Shown: piece after piece, positions 35,211-48,000 of the stretch
How the letters are laid out: every line of letters starts with the position of its first letter
Position numbering within the stretch: position 1 is the stretch's first letter
Assembly (NCBI GenBank): GCA_025345505.1
Contig: JANVCC010000018.1
Location: 12,158,231 to 12,222,230 of the forward strand
Length of the DNA: 64,000 nt
DNA from: Todiramphus chloris collaris
Lineage: Eukaryota; Chordata; Aves; Coraciiformes; Alcedinidae
Direction of reading: 5' to 3'
Notes under the pieces: model-generated
What the model was told of the DNA's origin: nothing
Database searches by the model: none
What the model saw: the letters and a program-made list of their open reading frames with translations, nothing else
Position numbers and translations under genes: made by a program

Positions 35211-37971
35211 CCTGTAAGAACATATTTCTGTACATTTTTTGTGTGTGTGTGTTTGGTTTTTTTCATTTTATGTTTTGATGGTTTTCATGAACTGAGGGTG
35301 TCTGATATGTCTACATAGTATGTTTTCCCCTTGTGTACCTGCTTTCTTCCATGTCCAAAACACAGACTGTATTTCTCTTTTCCTGTCTTTTGTAAACTGT
35401 TATGTTCTCAAGGGTGATGTCTCTTAACTTGATTTATTATTTCATTAAGTGTTTGAGGGTGAATTTTTCATTCCTAGAAACATCTTTTATTATAGACTGA
35501 ATTTTCAATGCTGAACTCTCACCCATTATTATTTTCAGCTGTTATCTGTTCATGTGACTAAGCTAATAGAAGTCTCTCTTGATTTACAAAGCAAGGCATA
35601 ATGAGAACCAATTGAGTTTAATTTCTACTATTTCAGATTTTAGCTTAAGGCATGATATTTAGACAGTAAGTAAAATTAATTGTTGGAGTCTATATTTCTC
35701 CTTCAAGAGAGATGATGGATTCTTTGTACAAATGATTTTTTGTAGGTAAGTCTGAAAATGTCTGCTAGATATGTTAACATCAGGCACGAAGTTACTCAAG
35801 TCATCTGACTGATACCTACCTGAAATCTGACCTTTGGCTTCAAAAAACTGTGACTGTAAGATAAGCAGAATTTAATTGGATAGCTAAGCACATGTTTTCT
35901 TCTGTGGAGACCTTTATGGCTCTGTGATGAACATGTTAGAACGTGTCCCGCTAAAATGTGTAACCAGTACTTGAGTATAACGTAAAGCATCTTAAGAAGA
36001 AAACAAAATGCTGACATGTCATCTGAGATTAAACTTAGTGCTTTTAAAATAATACTATGTTATATTATGTCTGTATTGTTGTGTTGACTTGCTAAGAGAT
36101 GTAATTTTTCTTTCTTTTAAAGCAGCTCACTGAGACAGTAAACTGCGATGCAACATCTGCATCTTTTGTCTTCCTGCCTTGTTGCTTTAAAAGTATACAG
36201 TACCTAATTACATTTTAGAGTTTGCTTAGTTTCACTTTCTTCTTCCCACAATCCCAAAATACAATTCGGCGTTCTTCTAGAGAGCCTTTTTATAGTTCAG
36301 GGTTATTTCTTATGGCACTACTTTTCCAGTTAGTTTTGAGAGGCTTTCAGACCGGAAAAAAAGTTGCCAAGCATGGTAAAATGGATGTTTTGTTCTGGTT
36401 ATGTACCTTATGACTCTCAAAATTTATTTTTCTGAACGTAAGTTGCATTTATTGCTGTGAAGACAGATTTATGAGAAAAGGAGACACAGAGTGAATCTAT
36501 ATCTTTGCATTCAGTAGGTTTGCTGGAATAGTTTGATAATACTGTTCAAAAAAAACCCAATGTAATACAAAATTATCAGAAGTTTAATAAGCACATGACT
36601 GATAGACAAAGCTTAATTAATCTTTTTATTCCTTGATCATATATGATATCCTTCGCTGAAAACATCAACAATCAGTATCAGTATAGAACCCAAGTTTAAA
36701 GGAACAAGTCTGGGTGAGAGAACAAGCTTTGCTGCAGTGACTAAAGAGCTCAGTGTGATAGATTATCCTTCTACACAGTGTTTCTTGAAGGTATAAATTT
36801 AGAGCAGCGTGCAGACAGACAGTAGCCTGGGCCAGGCACAGACAGGTGTCTCTGCAGTATGTTACAGTTGAAACGTTTATCATCTCTTCAAATAATTTTT
36901 AGTCTTTCAGGTTCACAGCTACTAAAACCGTGATGCTAAATGTATGATTGCATCTTGGTCATCAATTGTTACACTTGTCATTAAACTGCAAAAAATGTAA
37001 AAAATATTACTTATATTAGCTTAGCTTAATATTTAGCTGGTGAGCTCCTTTGACAATTGCTTTCTAGAGCTTGGAGTGATACAGAGAGCACCTCTAAGGG
37101 TTGGATACCATTTTCAATATGACTATCGTGCAGTATCCAGAGCACTTTAGTGTAAATTATCCTGGAATATGGGACATCTCTAATGGGCCTCGTTGGGAAG
37201 TGTTTATGACAAATGACCCAAATTCTTGGAAATTACAAAAAAGGGAAAGGGAAGTTATAATTTGATTTACAATTTAATATGTTAGTTTTAATATTTTTTG
37301 AGGTATAAATTAAAAAATCACTGCAACGCTGAAGGAAAAAAAAAATCAACCCACAAGTTACATGTGGGTTAGTTTGTTTGTTTTACCAAAATAAAGATTT
37401 ATGATGCTAAATTTCTGCTATACTATAAAATATGATAAATTAGATGAATGAGGGAAAGTTAATTTACTAAACTTCAGTCTTGTATAAAAAAGATGTATAA
37501 AATTTTGAAGCAATTTGCAACAGGACTTCATGATATTGAACTCTGATATGTACTGGTATTTCATTTGTTTTGTTCCACTTTTCTGTAACTCAGTTATGTA
37601 ATCATAAAAGTCAGAAGTGTCTGTTAAGTTCTTCCTGTGCTTTGCAGTATTTCAGTTAGTACAAATATATTAGTCCCACAGAGAGCTGTGATTGCTCTGT
37701 TGTTCTTTCAGTAAAACTCCAGGTTGTAACGGCGATTCAGTATCTGCCTTGTCTTAATATAACAGATGTTGCTCTTATAACCTTGTATTCCACATTTTTG
37801 AAGAATTTGTCCTTTCAAGTTTCCAAAGAGTTATTTCCAACAGGGAGTTCATTTGTTGTGGAAGTTTGGTTTTCATTTTGCGTTTGACGTAGAATTTTCA
37901 TAAATTCTGCTGTGAGTGATGATGTTAGTATCTCTAGAGATCTCATCAAATGAGTTTACTTTTATTTTCAG

Positions 37972-38100
37972 TGTATAAAAGAATTATGTGTGCTGCTGCT
38001 TAACCAGTCTGTTCTGCTGCCATCCCTGAAACTGCTGTTGGAAAGCAAAGATCAAGATCTTCACACTGTGGCACTGGAGCAGATCACGGCTGTTGCTAAG
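37972..38100 (+). CDS. NBAS: NBAS coding exon, second from the end
   Basis: This 129-base exon (43 codons, a multiple of three) sits between a TTTATTTTCAG acceptor (last base 37971) and an AAG|GTATGAG donor. It both begins and ends on a codon boundary. The peptide includes IKELCVLLLNQSVLLPSLKL and HTVALEQITAVAK, a leucine-rich helical stretch typical of the NBAS C-terminal repeats. The first residue reads Cys where I remember Gly in the human protein; this is a from-memory comparison. Skipping this exon would keep the reading frame and remove one helical segment. Confidence 0.95.
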
Positions 38101-38968
38101 GTATGAGCAGTTGAATTAACCATCTCTCAGAGTTTGAGGTAATAAATTAGCCCTTTTATCTTGATATAGTAAGCAGAGACTATTGAGACCCTTATCATTA
38201 AGATTTTCCACAGTGAGCAGTCACAACAGAGGGCTAGTAAGATCTTTTATGTATACTTGAGGTTATTAAAACTCATAGCGCTTTCTCTAAATTATCTAGT
38301 ATGTTATTTTAAGTCAGTGTGGTGGAACAGAAGCTATCCTGTTATATAAAGTGGGTTGTTATCTCTGTGGTCGTGTTCTAGCACTTCAGGGTTTTTTAAG
38401 TGGTAATATAGTACATCAGGTAAGTTACCTTGTTTCTGACATACTTGGCAATCTGTTTATATACACATGGAGAGCTGTTATGTCACCGGTTTTATTGTAG
38501 AAAAGTTAAAATGTAAGATGGTATGTTTGTGAACTCTCATGCAATTCTAAACAGGCTTTATTCGATCCTGCAGTAAAGTTTCTAGAGAAAAAAAACCTAA
38601 ATGCTGTCTTTTTTTCTTTGAACAAAAACTGAAAGACACTACTGTTATATAAATTGTTATATAGTTATATATACCCTTGGTTTTTTTTTTCCCTGTGTAT
38701 TTGCTTTTCAGTTAAGAAGGAACACACAAAAGTTGAAAGTCTCCTAGACAAAAGCATTATTTTATCTTTCATCTTTTTTTTTATAAAAATCAAGCTAGAT
38801 TTAAAAGTTCTTGACACTTAATTGAACTTGTGTATGTACAACCTGACTTTCTTGGATTTTATGTTAGCTATGATCTATAATCTAGCACTCTACCAATGAG
38901 AAGAAGGAGGTATTGTCTCAGACCTTTATATGAAAGGAGAATGGCTTTCCTGTCTGGCTGAATAAAAT

Positions 38969-39084
38969 GCATTGAATGTCTCCAGAATAATAAATTTAGG
39001 AAGGAAAACTTTATCTCTGATGCATTGAATGCATTGAATGACTCCAGAATAATAACATTTAGGAAGGAAAACTTTATCTCTGAT
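38969..39084 (+). repeat. Two-copy tandem duplication, 62-base period
   Basis: GCATTGAATG(T/A)CTCCAGAATAATAA through AGGAAGGAAAACTTTATCTC, ending CTGAT, occurs at 38969-39021 and again at 39031-39084, with one substitution and one inserted base visible. Between them is an extra GCATTGAAT (39022-39030), itself a 9-base duplication. Confidence 0.9.
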
Positions 39085-39505
39085 ATTTTCAAATGCTGCA
39101 CCATATCTTAGGGAGCTCTTGATTGTGTGTTACAATACAAAAAAATAGTTGATGGTAAATTTTCTATATGTTACTTCAAAATGTAACTGCCCATATGGAA
39201 ATAGACATGGAACAGTGAATATCTTTTAAAAAATAAGCATCCCAAAACACAAAAACTTTTAAAATGTGATTTGTTAGGAATGCAGATTGAAATTATCACT
39301 CTTGCTAAGACACACAAAGTAGGCAAACCTTTGTTTCTGCAGGAGCCTTCTAGGGCAGGCCCTCTGCTCTAGTTACATAAATTGACACAAATTTTTCAGA
39401 TTCCTTGGTTTCAGTAAACTGTGCAATCCTATCCTATACTTTCACTCCATCCTCTATTCCCTAGGAAAGATATTTTGTATTCTGCTCTTTCCAGGATTCT
39501 CCCTT

Positions 39506-39776
39506 AATCACAGAATCATAGACTGTTAAGGGTTGGAAGGGATCTTGAAAGATCATTTAGTCTACCCCCCATGCCAGAGCAGGACCACCTAGAGCAGGTC
39601 ACATAAGAACACATCCAGGCAGGGTTTAAATGTCTCCAGAGAAGGAGACTCCACAACCCCTCTGGGCAGCCCGTTCCAGATCTCTGTGACCCTCACAGTG
39701 AAAAAGTTTTTCCTTATGTTTCTGCAGAACCTCTCATGCTCCAGCTTACACCTGTTGCCCCTTGTCCTATCTCTCT
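39506..39776 (-). mobile_element. CR1 LINE 3' fragment, antisense
   Basis: Starts AATCACAGAATCATAGACTG and continues GGGTTGGAAGGGATCTTGAA, AGAGAAGGAGACTCCACAAC and GTTGCCCCTTGTCCTATCTC. It shares its whole length with the next antisense copy at 40140, about 630 bases away, in the same direction. Confidence 0.93.
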
Positions 39777-40139
39777 TCCTCGCTTATTTCTGCTTATGTG
39801 CTGTTTCTTTCCTTCTTATGCTGCACGTTGTTTTCCAGAAGCTTTCTCTTTTTGTATCCATTGTATAGGCTGAGAAAAGATTTATCTCCTTTCCAGAACA
39901 CAGCAGTGAAGGCCAGTCAGAGAAGGAATAGAACTGGAAGCATAGATTCCATTTCAGATGTTACTAATTTTCCTTCAAGTGGGCTTAACCAAAATGTAGG
40001 AAGCACCAGCTTTTTTAACTTGTTCTCTCTGAATATTTAAAATTATAGCATGGAAGGTGGCAGGGTGTATTGTATGTAGTACATATCTTCTTATAGCAAA
40101 ATTCCAATACCTTAATTAGCATCCAGTATGATTTTGGAG

Positions 40140-40475
40140 TATCACAGAATGTTAGGGGTTGGAAGTGACCTTGAAAGATCATCCAGTCCAACCCCCCCTG
40201 CCACAGCAGGATCACCTAGACTAAGTCACACAGGAACACATCCAGGTGGGTTTTGAATGTCTCCAGAGAAGGAGACTCAACAACCTCCCTGGGCAGCCTG
40301 TTCCAGCGCGCTATCACCCTCACTGTGAAGAAGTTTCTCCTTACGTTCACATGGAACCTCCTATGTTCCAGTTTGTACCTGTTGCCCCTTGTCCTATCAT
40401 CAGATGTCACTGAGAAGAGAGTATTTAATGTGGCCCTAAAGTCTGCCATCCAAGTGGATGTAGGGGACATCTAGA
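40140..40475 (-). mobile_element. CR1 LINE 3' fragment, antisense, frame still open
   Basis: Starts TATCACAGAATGTTAGGGG and covers the last ~335 bases of a CR1. On the minus strand 40216-40470 is open and reads [40 protein letters not shown] and a stop, which is the ORF2 C terminus. It abuts, head to head, the sense CR1 that starts near 40475. Confidence 0.94.
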
Positions 40476-41946
40476 AATCATGGAAGCATCTGGGAATGGT
40501 AAGGTATGAATGAGGCCTTCTCACCCCAAAAAGGGTGACAGGATCAGTAGCCCAAATGAAATTCATCTACACCAATACACACAGCATGGGCAACAAACAC
40601 AAGGAGCTGGAATCCATGGTACATCAGGAAGACTCTGAAACAGTTGCTGTCACAGAAACATGATGGGATGATTCACACAACCGGAGTGCTGCATTGGAGA
40701 GCTATAAACCCTTCAGAAAGGATAGGCCAGGAAGGAGGTGGTGGAGCAGCCCCATAGGTTAGGAGGTGCTTTGATTGTCTAAAGCCTAAAGATGGTGATG
40801 ATAGAGTTGAGTGTCTATTGATAAGAATCAGGGAAAGCCAACAAGGTAGGTACCATGGGTGGAGTCTGTTGTAGACCGCCCAAGCAGGATCAAGAAGCAG
40901 ACCAAATATTCTATGAGCAGGTGGGTAAGTCTCGCAGTCACTCTCACTTGTTCTCATGGGGGACTTCAACTTAACCAGATGTCTGCTGGAAATACATTAC
41001 AGCAGAAAGGGAACAGTCTAGGAGGTTCTTGGAGTTTACAAAAGATAATTTCCTGACACAGCTGTTGAGAGAGCCAGCTACGGGAGGTGCCCTGCTGGGC
41101 CTGTTGTTTGTGAGCCGAGCAGGACTTGTGGGTGATGTGAAAATTGGAGGCCATCTTGAGTTAATGGGCCAAGGCCACATACGAGGTTCAACAAGGCCAA
41201 GTGCCAGGTCCTGCGTTTGGGTCACAACAACCCCAGGCAACACTACAGGCTTGGGGAAGAGTGGTGGGAAAGCTGCCTACTGGAAAAGGACCTGGGGTGT
41301 TGGAAAAGGACCTGGGGTGTTGGTCAACACCAGCTGGATAGGAGCCAGCAGTGTGCATAGGTGGCTGAGAAGGTCAGGAACATTCTGGCTTGTATCAGAA
41401 AAAGTGTGCCCAGCAGGACTAGGGGAGTGATTGTCCCCCTGTACTCAGCATTGGTGGGGCTGCACCTCATATACTGTGTTCAGTTTTGACACCCTAACTC
41501 CAAGAAGGACATTAAGGTTCTGGAGCATGTCCAAAGAAGGGCAACAAAGCTGGTGGTCTAGAGCATGAGGAACAGCTGGGGGAACTGGGGTTGTTTAACC
41601 TCAAGAAAAGGAGGCTCATGGGAGACCTTCTAGCTCTCTACAACTACCTGTAATGAGGTTTTACAGAGGTGGGGGTCTGTCATAGCAAATAACAGGACAA
41701 AAGGAAACGGCCTCAGGTTGTGCTAGGTTTAGGTTGGATATTAGAAAAATTTCTTCACAGTAAATGTTGTCAAGCACTGGAATGAGACGCCCAGGGAAGT
41801 GGTGGAGTCACCATCCCTGGAAGTGTTTAAAAGACATGTAGATTATTAGGGGGAAGTGGTTTAGTGGTGACCTGTCAGTGCTGGATTAATGGTTGGACTT
41901 GATGATCTTGAAGGTTTCTTCCAACCAGAACAGTTCTATGATTCTG
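40475..41946 (+). mobile_element. CR1 LINE, sense, endonuclease and C-terminal parts, RT lost
   Basis: An internally deleted copy. 40540-41165 carries the endonuclease part of ORF2: IYTNTHSMGNKHKELESM, VAVTET, then FLEFTKDNFLTQLLREPATG and GALLGLLFVSRAGLVGDVKI. At about 41170 it jumps to the post-RT region (TTCAACAAGGCCAAGTGCCAG) and runs to the 3' terminus TTGGACTTGATGATCTTGAAG and TTCTATGATTCTG at 41946. The whole RT core is missing. A 20-base exact tandem duplication lies at 41281-41320. Several stops interrupt the frame. Confidence 0.94.
41281..41320 (+). repeat. 20-base exact tandem duplication inside CR1
   Basis: TGGAAAAGGACCTGGGGTGT occurs twice in direct succession with no mismatch. 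Other CR1 copies have a single unit here, so it arose after insertion. Twenty bases shift the ORF2 frame. Confidence 0.95.
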
Positions 41947-44689
41947 TTTCCCAGCTGAGTTTGACATTCTACCAAAGAGCCATGAGGTTTTATGAAGTTA
42001 TTATTCCCTTTTCTTTATACAAATAAACCACACATTTCCTGAATTTTCTACAAAACATAATTTTATAAATATTAACCACCAAAAAATAGTAGATTATCTT
42101 TAGTATATTGATAGTTTACTTTTTCCACTTCTAATTGTAGATTTATGTCTGCAAAGGAAGGCTTTTTCGTAACTGTTTTTAAACAAGATCTCATTGAAAA
42201 GCAAGTGGGGATCTGATATATGCAAGCACTTTCTCATCTATATGTTCTTGTTAACCTTTTAAAATTGACTTTTTTGTTAACAGATGAAAGCTGCTGTGTA
42301 AGTGACTGGCTCTGAAGCTTGCCAGCAGGAATTTGTGTCCGTGTACATTTTATTTAACTATTTTTAAAGCATAATGCTCTGCAGTAGCACTTTCTAAATG
42401 GTTACTAATTGTATTGCTCTCTTAACTGGCCTTTTCTTTCTAGTGTGCTACAGCTTTCAATTTTCTACACTCTAGGCTGATTACATTATATTGAGTCTTA
42501 GGGCCAGGAACCATATTATCTTTTTACTAATATATAAAGCACTTTGTACACCTGTGCATGCCTAAAATAATAAGTACTCTTTTTGGCCTTCTTATGCAGG
42601 AGGCAGCTTGATACACCGTTTCCAAGTTTCTCTTCTAAATTCAGTCCTACTTTGAGTACGTAGTTCTTTACGAATGCTGGATAACTTAGAATTTTCAAAG
42701 CATTTAGCTTTGGTCTAACTTTTGTCTTAAGTTAATGAAAATTTGACTATTGATTTCATTACATCAGGCATAGAGCTTAGCCAGTGCCTCAAATGTGACA
42801 TTCCACTGCCACTAGAAAAGCAACTAGTAGAGAAGAATGCCATGCTAAATTTAAAAGCTGTTCTTACATTGCTTAGAAAAGTATTTCTTATTCCTTGTTT
42901 TGCATGCATCTCTTATGATTACATTACTTGGTGTTGTACTAAAAGTGCATATATTGCTTAACTATGTCAGTGTTGTTTGTTCAGTGTTATTCTGTATGCG
43001 TACTTTTTGCCTTTTAAAAACAGTATTCAGGCTGTTAATGCTTTTTGTAGAATTTGTAATAGAATTTTTCAGAGGAAGCCCATTTCTGCCTACATTAAGC
43101 AGGAAAAGGACAACTAACATCTGGCAAAGGGAAATCATAGCTATTGATTTCCTGACATAGTGCTAACACAGCTCACAAACATGGCTGTGAAAAAAGTACA
43201 GCACTTGCTTGCTGATACGATGTATTAGTTAGCCATTTGTTGTATGTTGCTGACAGCTTTATGGATGTTTACAGTTAAGGATGATGCTGAAGTGCTGATA
43301 CTGGGAATTGTATAGTTTTTCCCTGTAATAAAAAAAGCAAGATTTTGTGCAAGCTTTTTTTTAAAACTGCAGACCTCTCTTTTTATTGTGTGTGTTTTTA
43401 TAAGTTACCACGTGTCTTCTTTGGATAAGAGAAATAAGTAATCTTCCTCTGTGTTGTATGGTGTGTGAAGATTTTAAAGAATTAATTTACTTAAATAAGC
43501 TTATTACTGCCAATAGGGCTCAGAGTTTGCCCATAAGAGTCAAATTATTTTTGAGAAGAATTTCAGCACTGGCTGTTCACTTGGTTGTGTTTCAAAGATT
43601 AAGGCTGATTTTTACACTTTGGACAGAACAAGCAAATATTCTATTACCTCTTGGTAATTTATACTGTGAAAACAGATAACAAATGGGAGTTAATATAAGC
43701 AGTGCAAATACTTCTTCAATCAAGACTTTAATAGAAACTAGAAGTCATTTTTAGTTAATCTCAAATAATACCTTAGATCCATTTGCATATTATACTTTTA
43801 ATGTTGAAGTATTTAGGCTACCTTTGCAACATGATTTATTGAAAAATGTCATATGAAAAATCATAAAGAATCTGAGAATGATGGAATTTTCAATGTTCTC
43901 CAGTGTCCTATCCCATTTATGGCTACTGACTTGATGTGGATTACCTTTTAAAAGAAATCTTGTTAAATAATGTGTATGTAAGCTAATGGTGATGACAGTA
44001 AAATATCTTTCTATTTTCTAGTGTTTTTTTTAACATATCTCTGGTTTTTTCTTTCCTTATTTATTTGTCATGTAGTTATAGACTCCAATGAAGAGTAAAA
44101 TGAAAAGCATTTTTACCTCCAGTAGCAGTGGAAAGTTAATGCTCTGGGAAATATCAGGTTCAGTTCTTTTCTGCTGTTAAGTTATCAGCAGTTCTTATCT
44201 TTCCAATAGCATCCATATTTGAGAATGTATGGAATTAGTAATGCATAAGTTATTAGCAATAGGCAATATTTCATCCATACTATAACCTCTGGACACCTGC
44301 ACAAACAGTGCTGACAGGGAATTCCCCAGAACTTGCCTTTCCGCTTAGTCAGATGAAAGATACCACCTGACCTGCTCTTGCTTAGTTGAAATTCTCACTA
44401 CAGGTTGGTTTGTTTGTGGGTTTTTTTTTTTTTTCCAGATTTGATGCATCATAGCAAGTATAGCTACAGTGTCCATGTAGACTGTGTTAGCAGTCTTAAA
44501 AAATAGTGGATGCTGATATAAGATGTGGCCTTTGTCTTGGAGAGTGGAGCTGCAAAATTCTTGCACTCATGGTCACATGAATTTTTGGAGGTTTCAGTGA
44601 TTTTTATCAGTAAAGCCTTTTAGATGCCTCAGGATCCTCTTAAGTACATCAGAAGAGGTGCCACCTGTGGCAAACCTGATCTTCACCCA

Positions 44690-45090
44690 CCTATTTCACA
44701 TATAAACTAGCTTAAAACTTGCAGCCTCCTCTCTGCTTGCCTGGGAAGACCTGCTGCCTAGGTAGAGCTGAGTGCCTCAAGCCTGAGCCCATTAGCAGTT
44801 CGTAACATTAGTGTGCTGTCGGCAAGGCCCGAGGCAGGCTTGATTAACCCTTACTAATTATGCACTGACAGCACCGAGTTCAGTGTAAGGCACAAACTGC
44901 TGTTCTGATTCAGAAATACAGCAGTTAGCATAGGGGCGAAAAATACAAGTTGTGTGTTCTGCTTCATGTTCGGGTCATTTGCCAAGGGCATGAGGGACGC
45001 AGCTTGAATCTCTCACTCTAAGAGCAGCACTTAGTCTGGCTAAGGCTCCTGTCCATCCTGCTGAAGATGTGCAGAAAGAGTTCAGGAGTC
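44690..45090. other. Repeat-free GC-richer intron block, possible conserved element
   Basis: A stretch of about 400 bases with higher GC than its surroundings and no transposon signature. It includes TTAACCCTTACTAATTATGCA (44857-44877), a homeodomain/POU-like core. Conservation cannot be judged from one sequence, so this is only a candidate regulatory element. Confidence 0.3.
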
Positions 45091-48000
45091 ATGGAGACAG
45101 ACTGTAAGTGGGTACTCGCTTCTGTACCTGTTGAGGGGAACCTAGCTGAGATGTGGTTTTTCTGTTAGTAGATGTAAATCTATTTATAAATTCTGCATTA
45201 AAAAGAGATTTGATAAAATGCACAAGCCCTGTTTGAAGCAGAGAGCTGTGGCATTGCTGCAGTGGAATTGATTGTGTCTGTTGCAGTTCTGGTTTTATGA
45301 TGTCTCACTTTCTAGATGTGTATGCATATCTCTAGCAGGGAAGGGTATGAATCATCACAGTCTAATGGAGTGAGGTAGTCATCAGAAATACTACTTGAAT
45401 GTCTAGATTTTGCAAGTACATTTCAGCTAATACCTAAATAGGTATGTAAGTCACGTTAAAAATATTCAGGAGTTCCTCTTAGTGTAATTATCCCCTTTAG
45501 CTCTTTTACTCGTACATGTGTGCACTGGGTGTGGGCATCACCCTAAATCTGCACTGTCAAAACCTACTGAAGCAGAGATGGATATGAAACAGTAAAACTG
45601 CTCCGATTGAACCCTTCCAGAAGTAACAGATTTTACACTAATGAAAATTTTAGCATGCTTAGCATGGAAGTCTAGATAGGCATAATGATTTTTCTCCATC
45701 AGATATACTCTGAGTTTGTCATTATTATGATTTATAGTATATTCACATATTCACACAATATGGAAAAATGACTGTGTGTGAATTTGTGCAGAAGACCCCT
45801 GCACCTCTGAAACTTGCTTAAACTGCAGTCAGCTGCATCCCGTATCACTGTAACACTGTGTCTGGGATCAGCGATATAAACTTTTCTGGAAACAGTGTTT
45901 TGAGGCTTAGTTAGGGTCTTGGGATAGTAAGGGCTCTGCATATGCAGACAGATCAGAAATAACTCATTAGTAAGATCCTACACCTGCTGCCTGCCCAGAA
46001 GAAGCAGCTCTGTAACAGTGGGATGGTAAGGTTCCTTTCTAGTAGTGGTCTAAATTAAATTTTACTCTCTTGTTTACAAGTCAGTCAGAAGAGTACTTTG
46101 AAAAAGGAAATGTAGTGCTTTTAGAGAGTCTGTGCCTACTGTAGGCTAATATTGGTCACATATGCCAGAAGCATATACTCTCAAGGCAGTCTGTGTTAAT
46201 TTAAACATTTCAAACATGATTGAAACCGTTGGCAAACAAAAATAACCCTGAAGGTTGTTTTGAATTAATATTTTTTAAAAGGTAAAACTTTGAGGATCAG
46301 AAATCCATCTGAGATAGCATCCTGGCTCTGATGGATGGAAGAAATAACAAATCTAGTGAAGGGTAAGAATAGGGCAAATATATAGGCTCTTTTTCTGAGA
46401 CACTACTCTTCCAAATTCCAGTTATTTTCAGCTGTATCTATTTGCTAAGTAACTGCCAGTGGTTTTCTTTCTCAGGTTTGTCCAGTTTCTCCTTAAATTT
46501 GGATGAGCTTTTGCCAGAGAGTTCAAGAGTGTAAAAAAAAATTGTTTTTTTATTTATTCTATCTGAACCACTAGAATCATTTGCTTCATAATTTATTTTA
46601 TTTTTTTTTTTTAAATGAGAGAATGTATTTAGTCAATCCCTGTATACTTTAATGATGTTGCTATCTACTCTATACCTCCTAAGCTGCCTGTCTTCCAGGT
46701 TGGGGAGTCCTAGTTTTGCTGAGTCATTTCTTGCACGGGCACTATATTATACTCTCTATGGTGTATTTCACCTTTTAAATATATGCTCTGTGTGTTTACA
46801 TTTTATATTGTTTTAGTAATTTTTTGCTTTAATGCTTGTTCTAATTTAAAATTAATTTTAAATATGTGTAGTCTTAAGATACACTTAAATGCTTTCAATT
46901 AAAAAAAAGCCTTACAGTTTTAAGCATTGCTGTTCAGTATATAAGCTGTCCTAATTAAGGTTTTTAAATAGACATTAATTAACTGACAATCTGTATAGGT
47001 GTTGCTAAGAAATTTAGATGTGTGCATTGGTTTTTATTTAAACTAATGACTGTAACTGTCTCTTCAGTTGCAACTGACACCCAAAATTTTGTCATGATCT
47101 GGAGTTGCAAAACTGTCAAATAGTTAATCTAGCTTTCTCAGCTGCCTATTTTTATACAGATTTCTCATTAACCTTGATGACTCTGAGTACCTCCCACACC
47201 TGTCAGATTCCTCTTAGACTGACCATAGAGGTGCAGAATAGACAGTGGCCTTAGCTGCGTGAAATGCGTTCACAGTGTCTGGTTGCCATCTTTTGTGTCC
47301 ATCCAGCTTCCTAGAGACAGAGGTGTCCTCTTTCTGACCAAGTCTTCAGACAGCATGGAAGTCAGAAAATGGGCAACATTAATCAGTTAAAACTTACTGG
47401 ACTATTTGAGCTTAAGGATGAACTGTCAGACACCACCAAGAGACTTTTGTATGCACTTCCATGATGTCTAAAGACACAATGATCTCACTTATGCACGAGT
47501 ACAGACAGGTTGCATATGAGCATCTTCATCCCCATAGTATAGCTCAGATGTTGAATGGTTTTATGCTAGAAAAGGTCTTTTACTTTCAGACTTACCTCTT
47601 TCCAATTTGTAGGTTTTTGGCATATGAAATCCCACTAATCTGTAGGATTTTTCATTAACTGAAGAACATCCTAAGGAAACTAATTTAAATCAAACTTCCC
47701 ATCTCATGATCTCATCACTGTAATTCCTGTTTGCGTTTTCTGTTCACACAGTTCAAATACTGAAGCCTTGTGTAAAGTTGCATCCTACTTACAGGTCTAG
47801 AATAGAACACAGAACTCCTAAGAGGAGCAGAATATCCCTCCAGCCTCCCATTTCAGAAAAGATGAGAGCTGTTTGGTTAATGGCTTAGTATGCTGTGTGC
47901 TGTGCTACAAGATAGCAGTACTAGGTATTTAATTATCAACCTGTCTTCAACAGAAAGACATGTCAGTAATTAACATATGACAATTTAGAGAAATTATTAA

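Larger units (their letters stand above)
30542..37971 (+). other. NBAS: NBAS intron, about 7.4 kb
   Basis: Begins almost directly with a sense CR1 carrying a nested CR1 tail. It then contains an LTR-like fossil abutting a sense CR1 (33.3-34.4 kb) and faint antisense CR1 remnants (34.5-35.2 kb). From 35.3 to 37.97 kb I see only AT-rich intron sequence. Confidence 0.9.

Noticed and set aside
46640-46745. Possible ancient CR1 remnant (GGTTGGGGAGTCCTAGTTTTGC)
   Set aside because: The match is a few words only and too weak to separate from chance.
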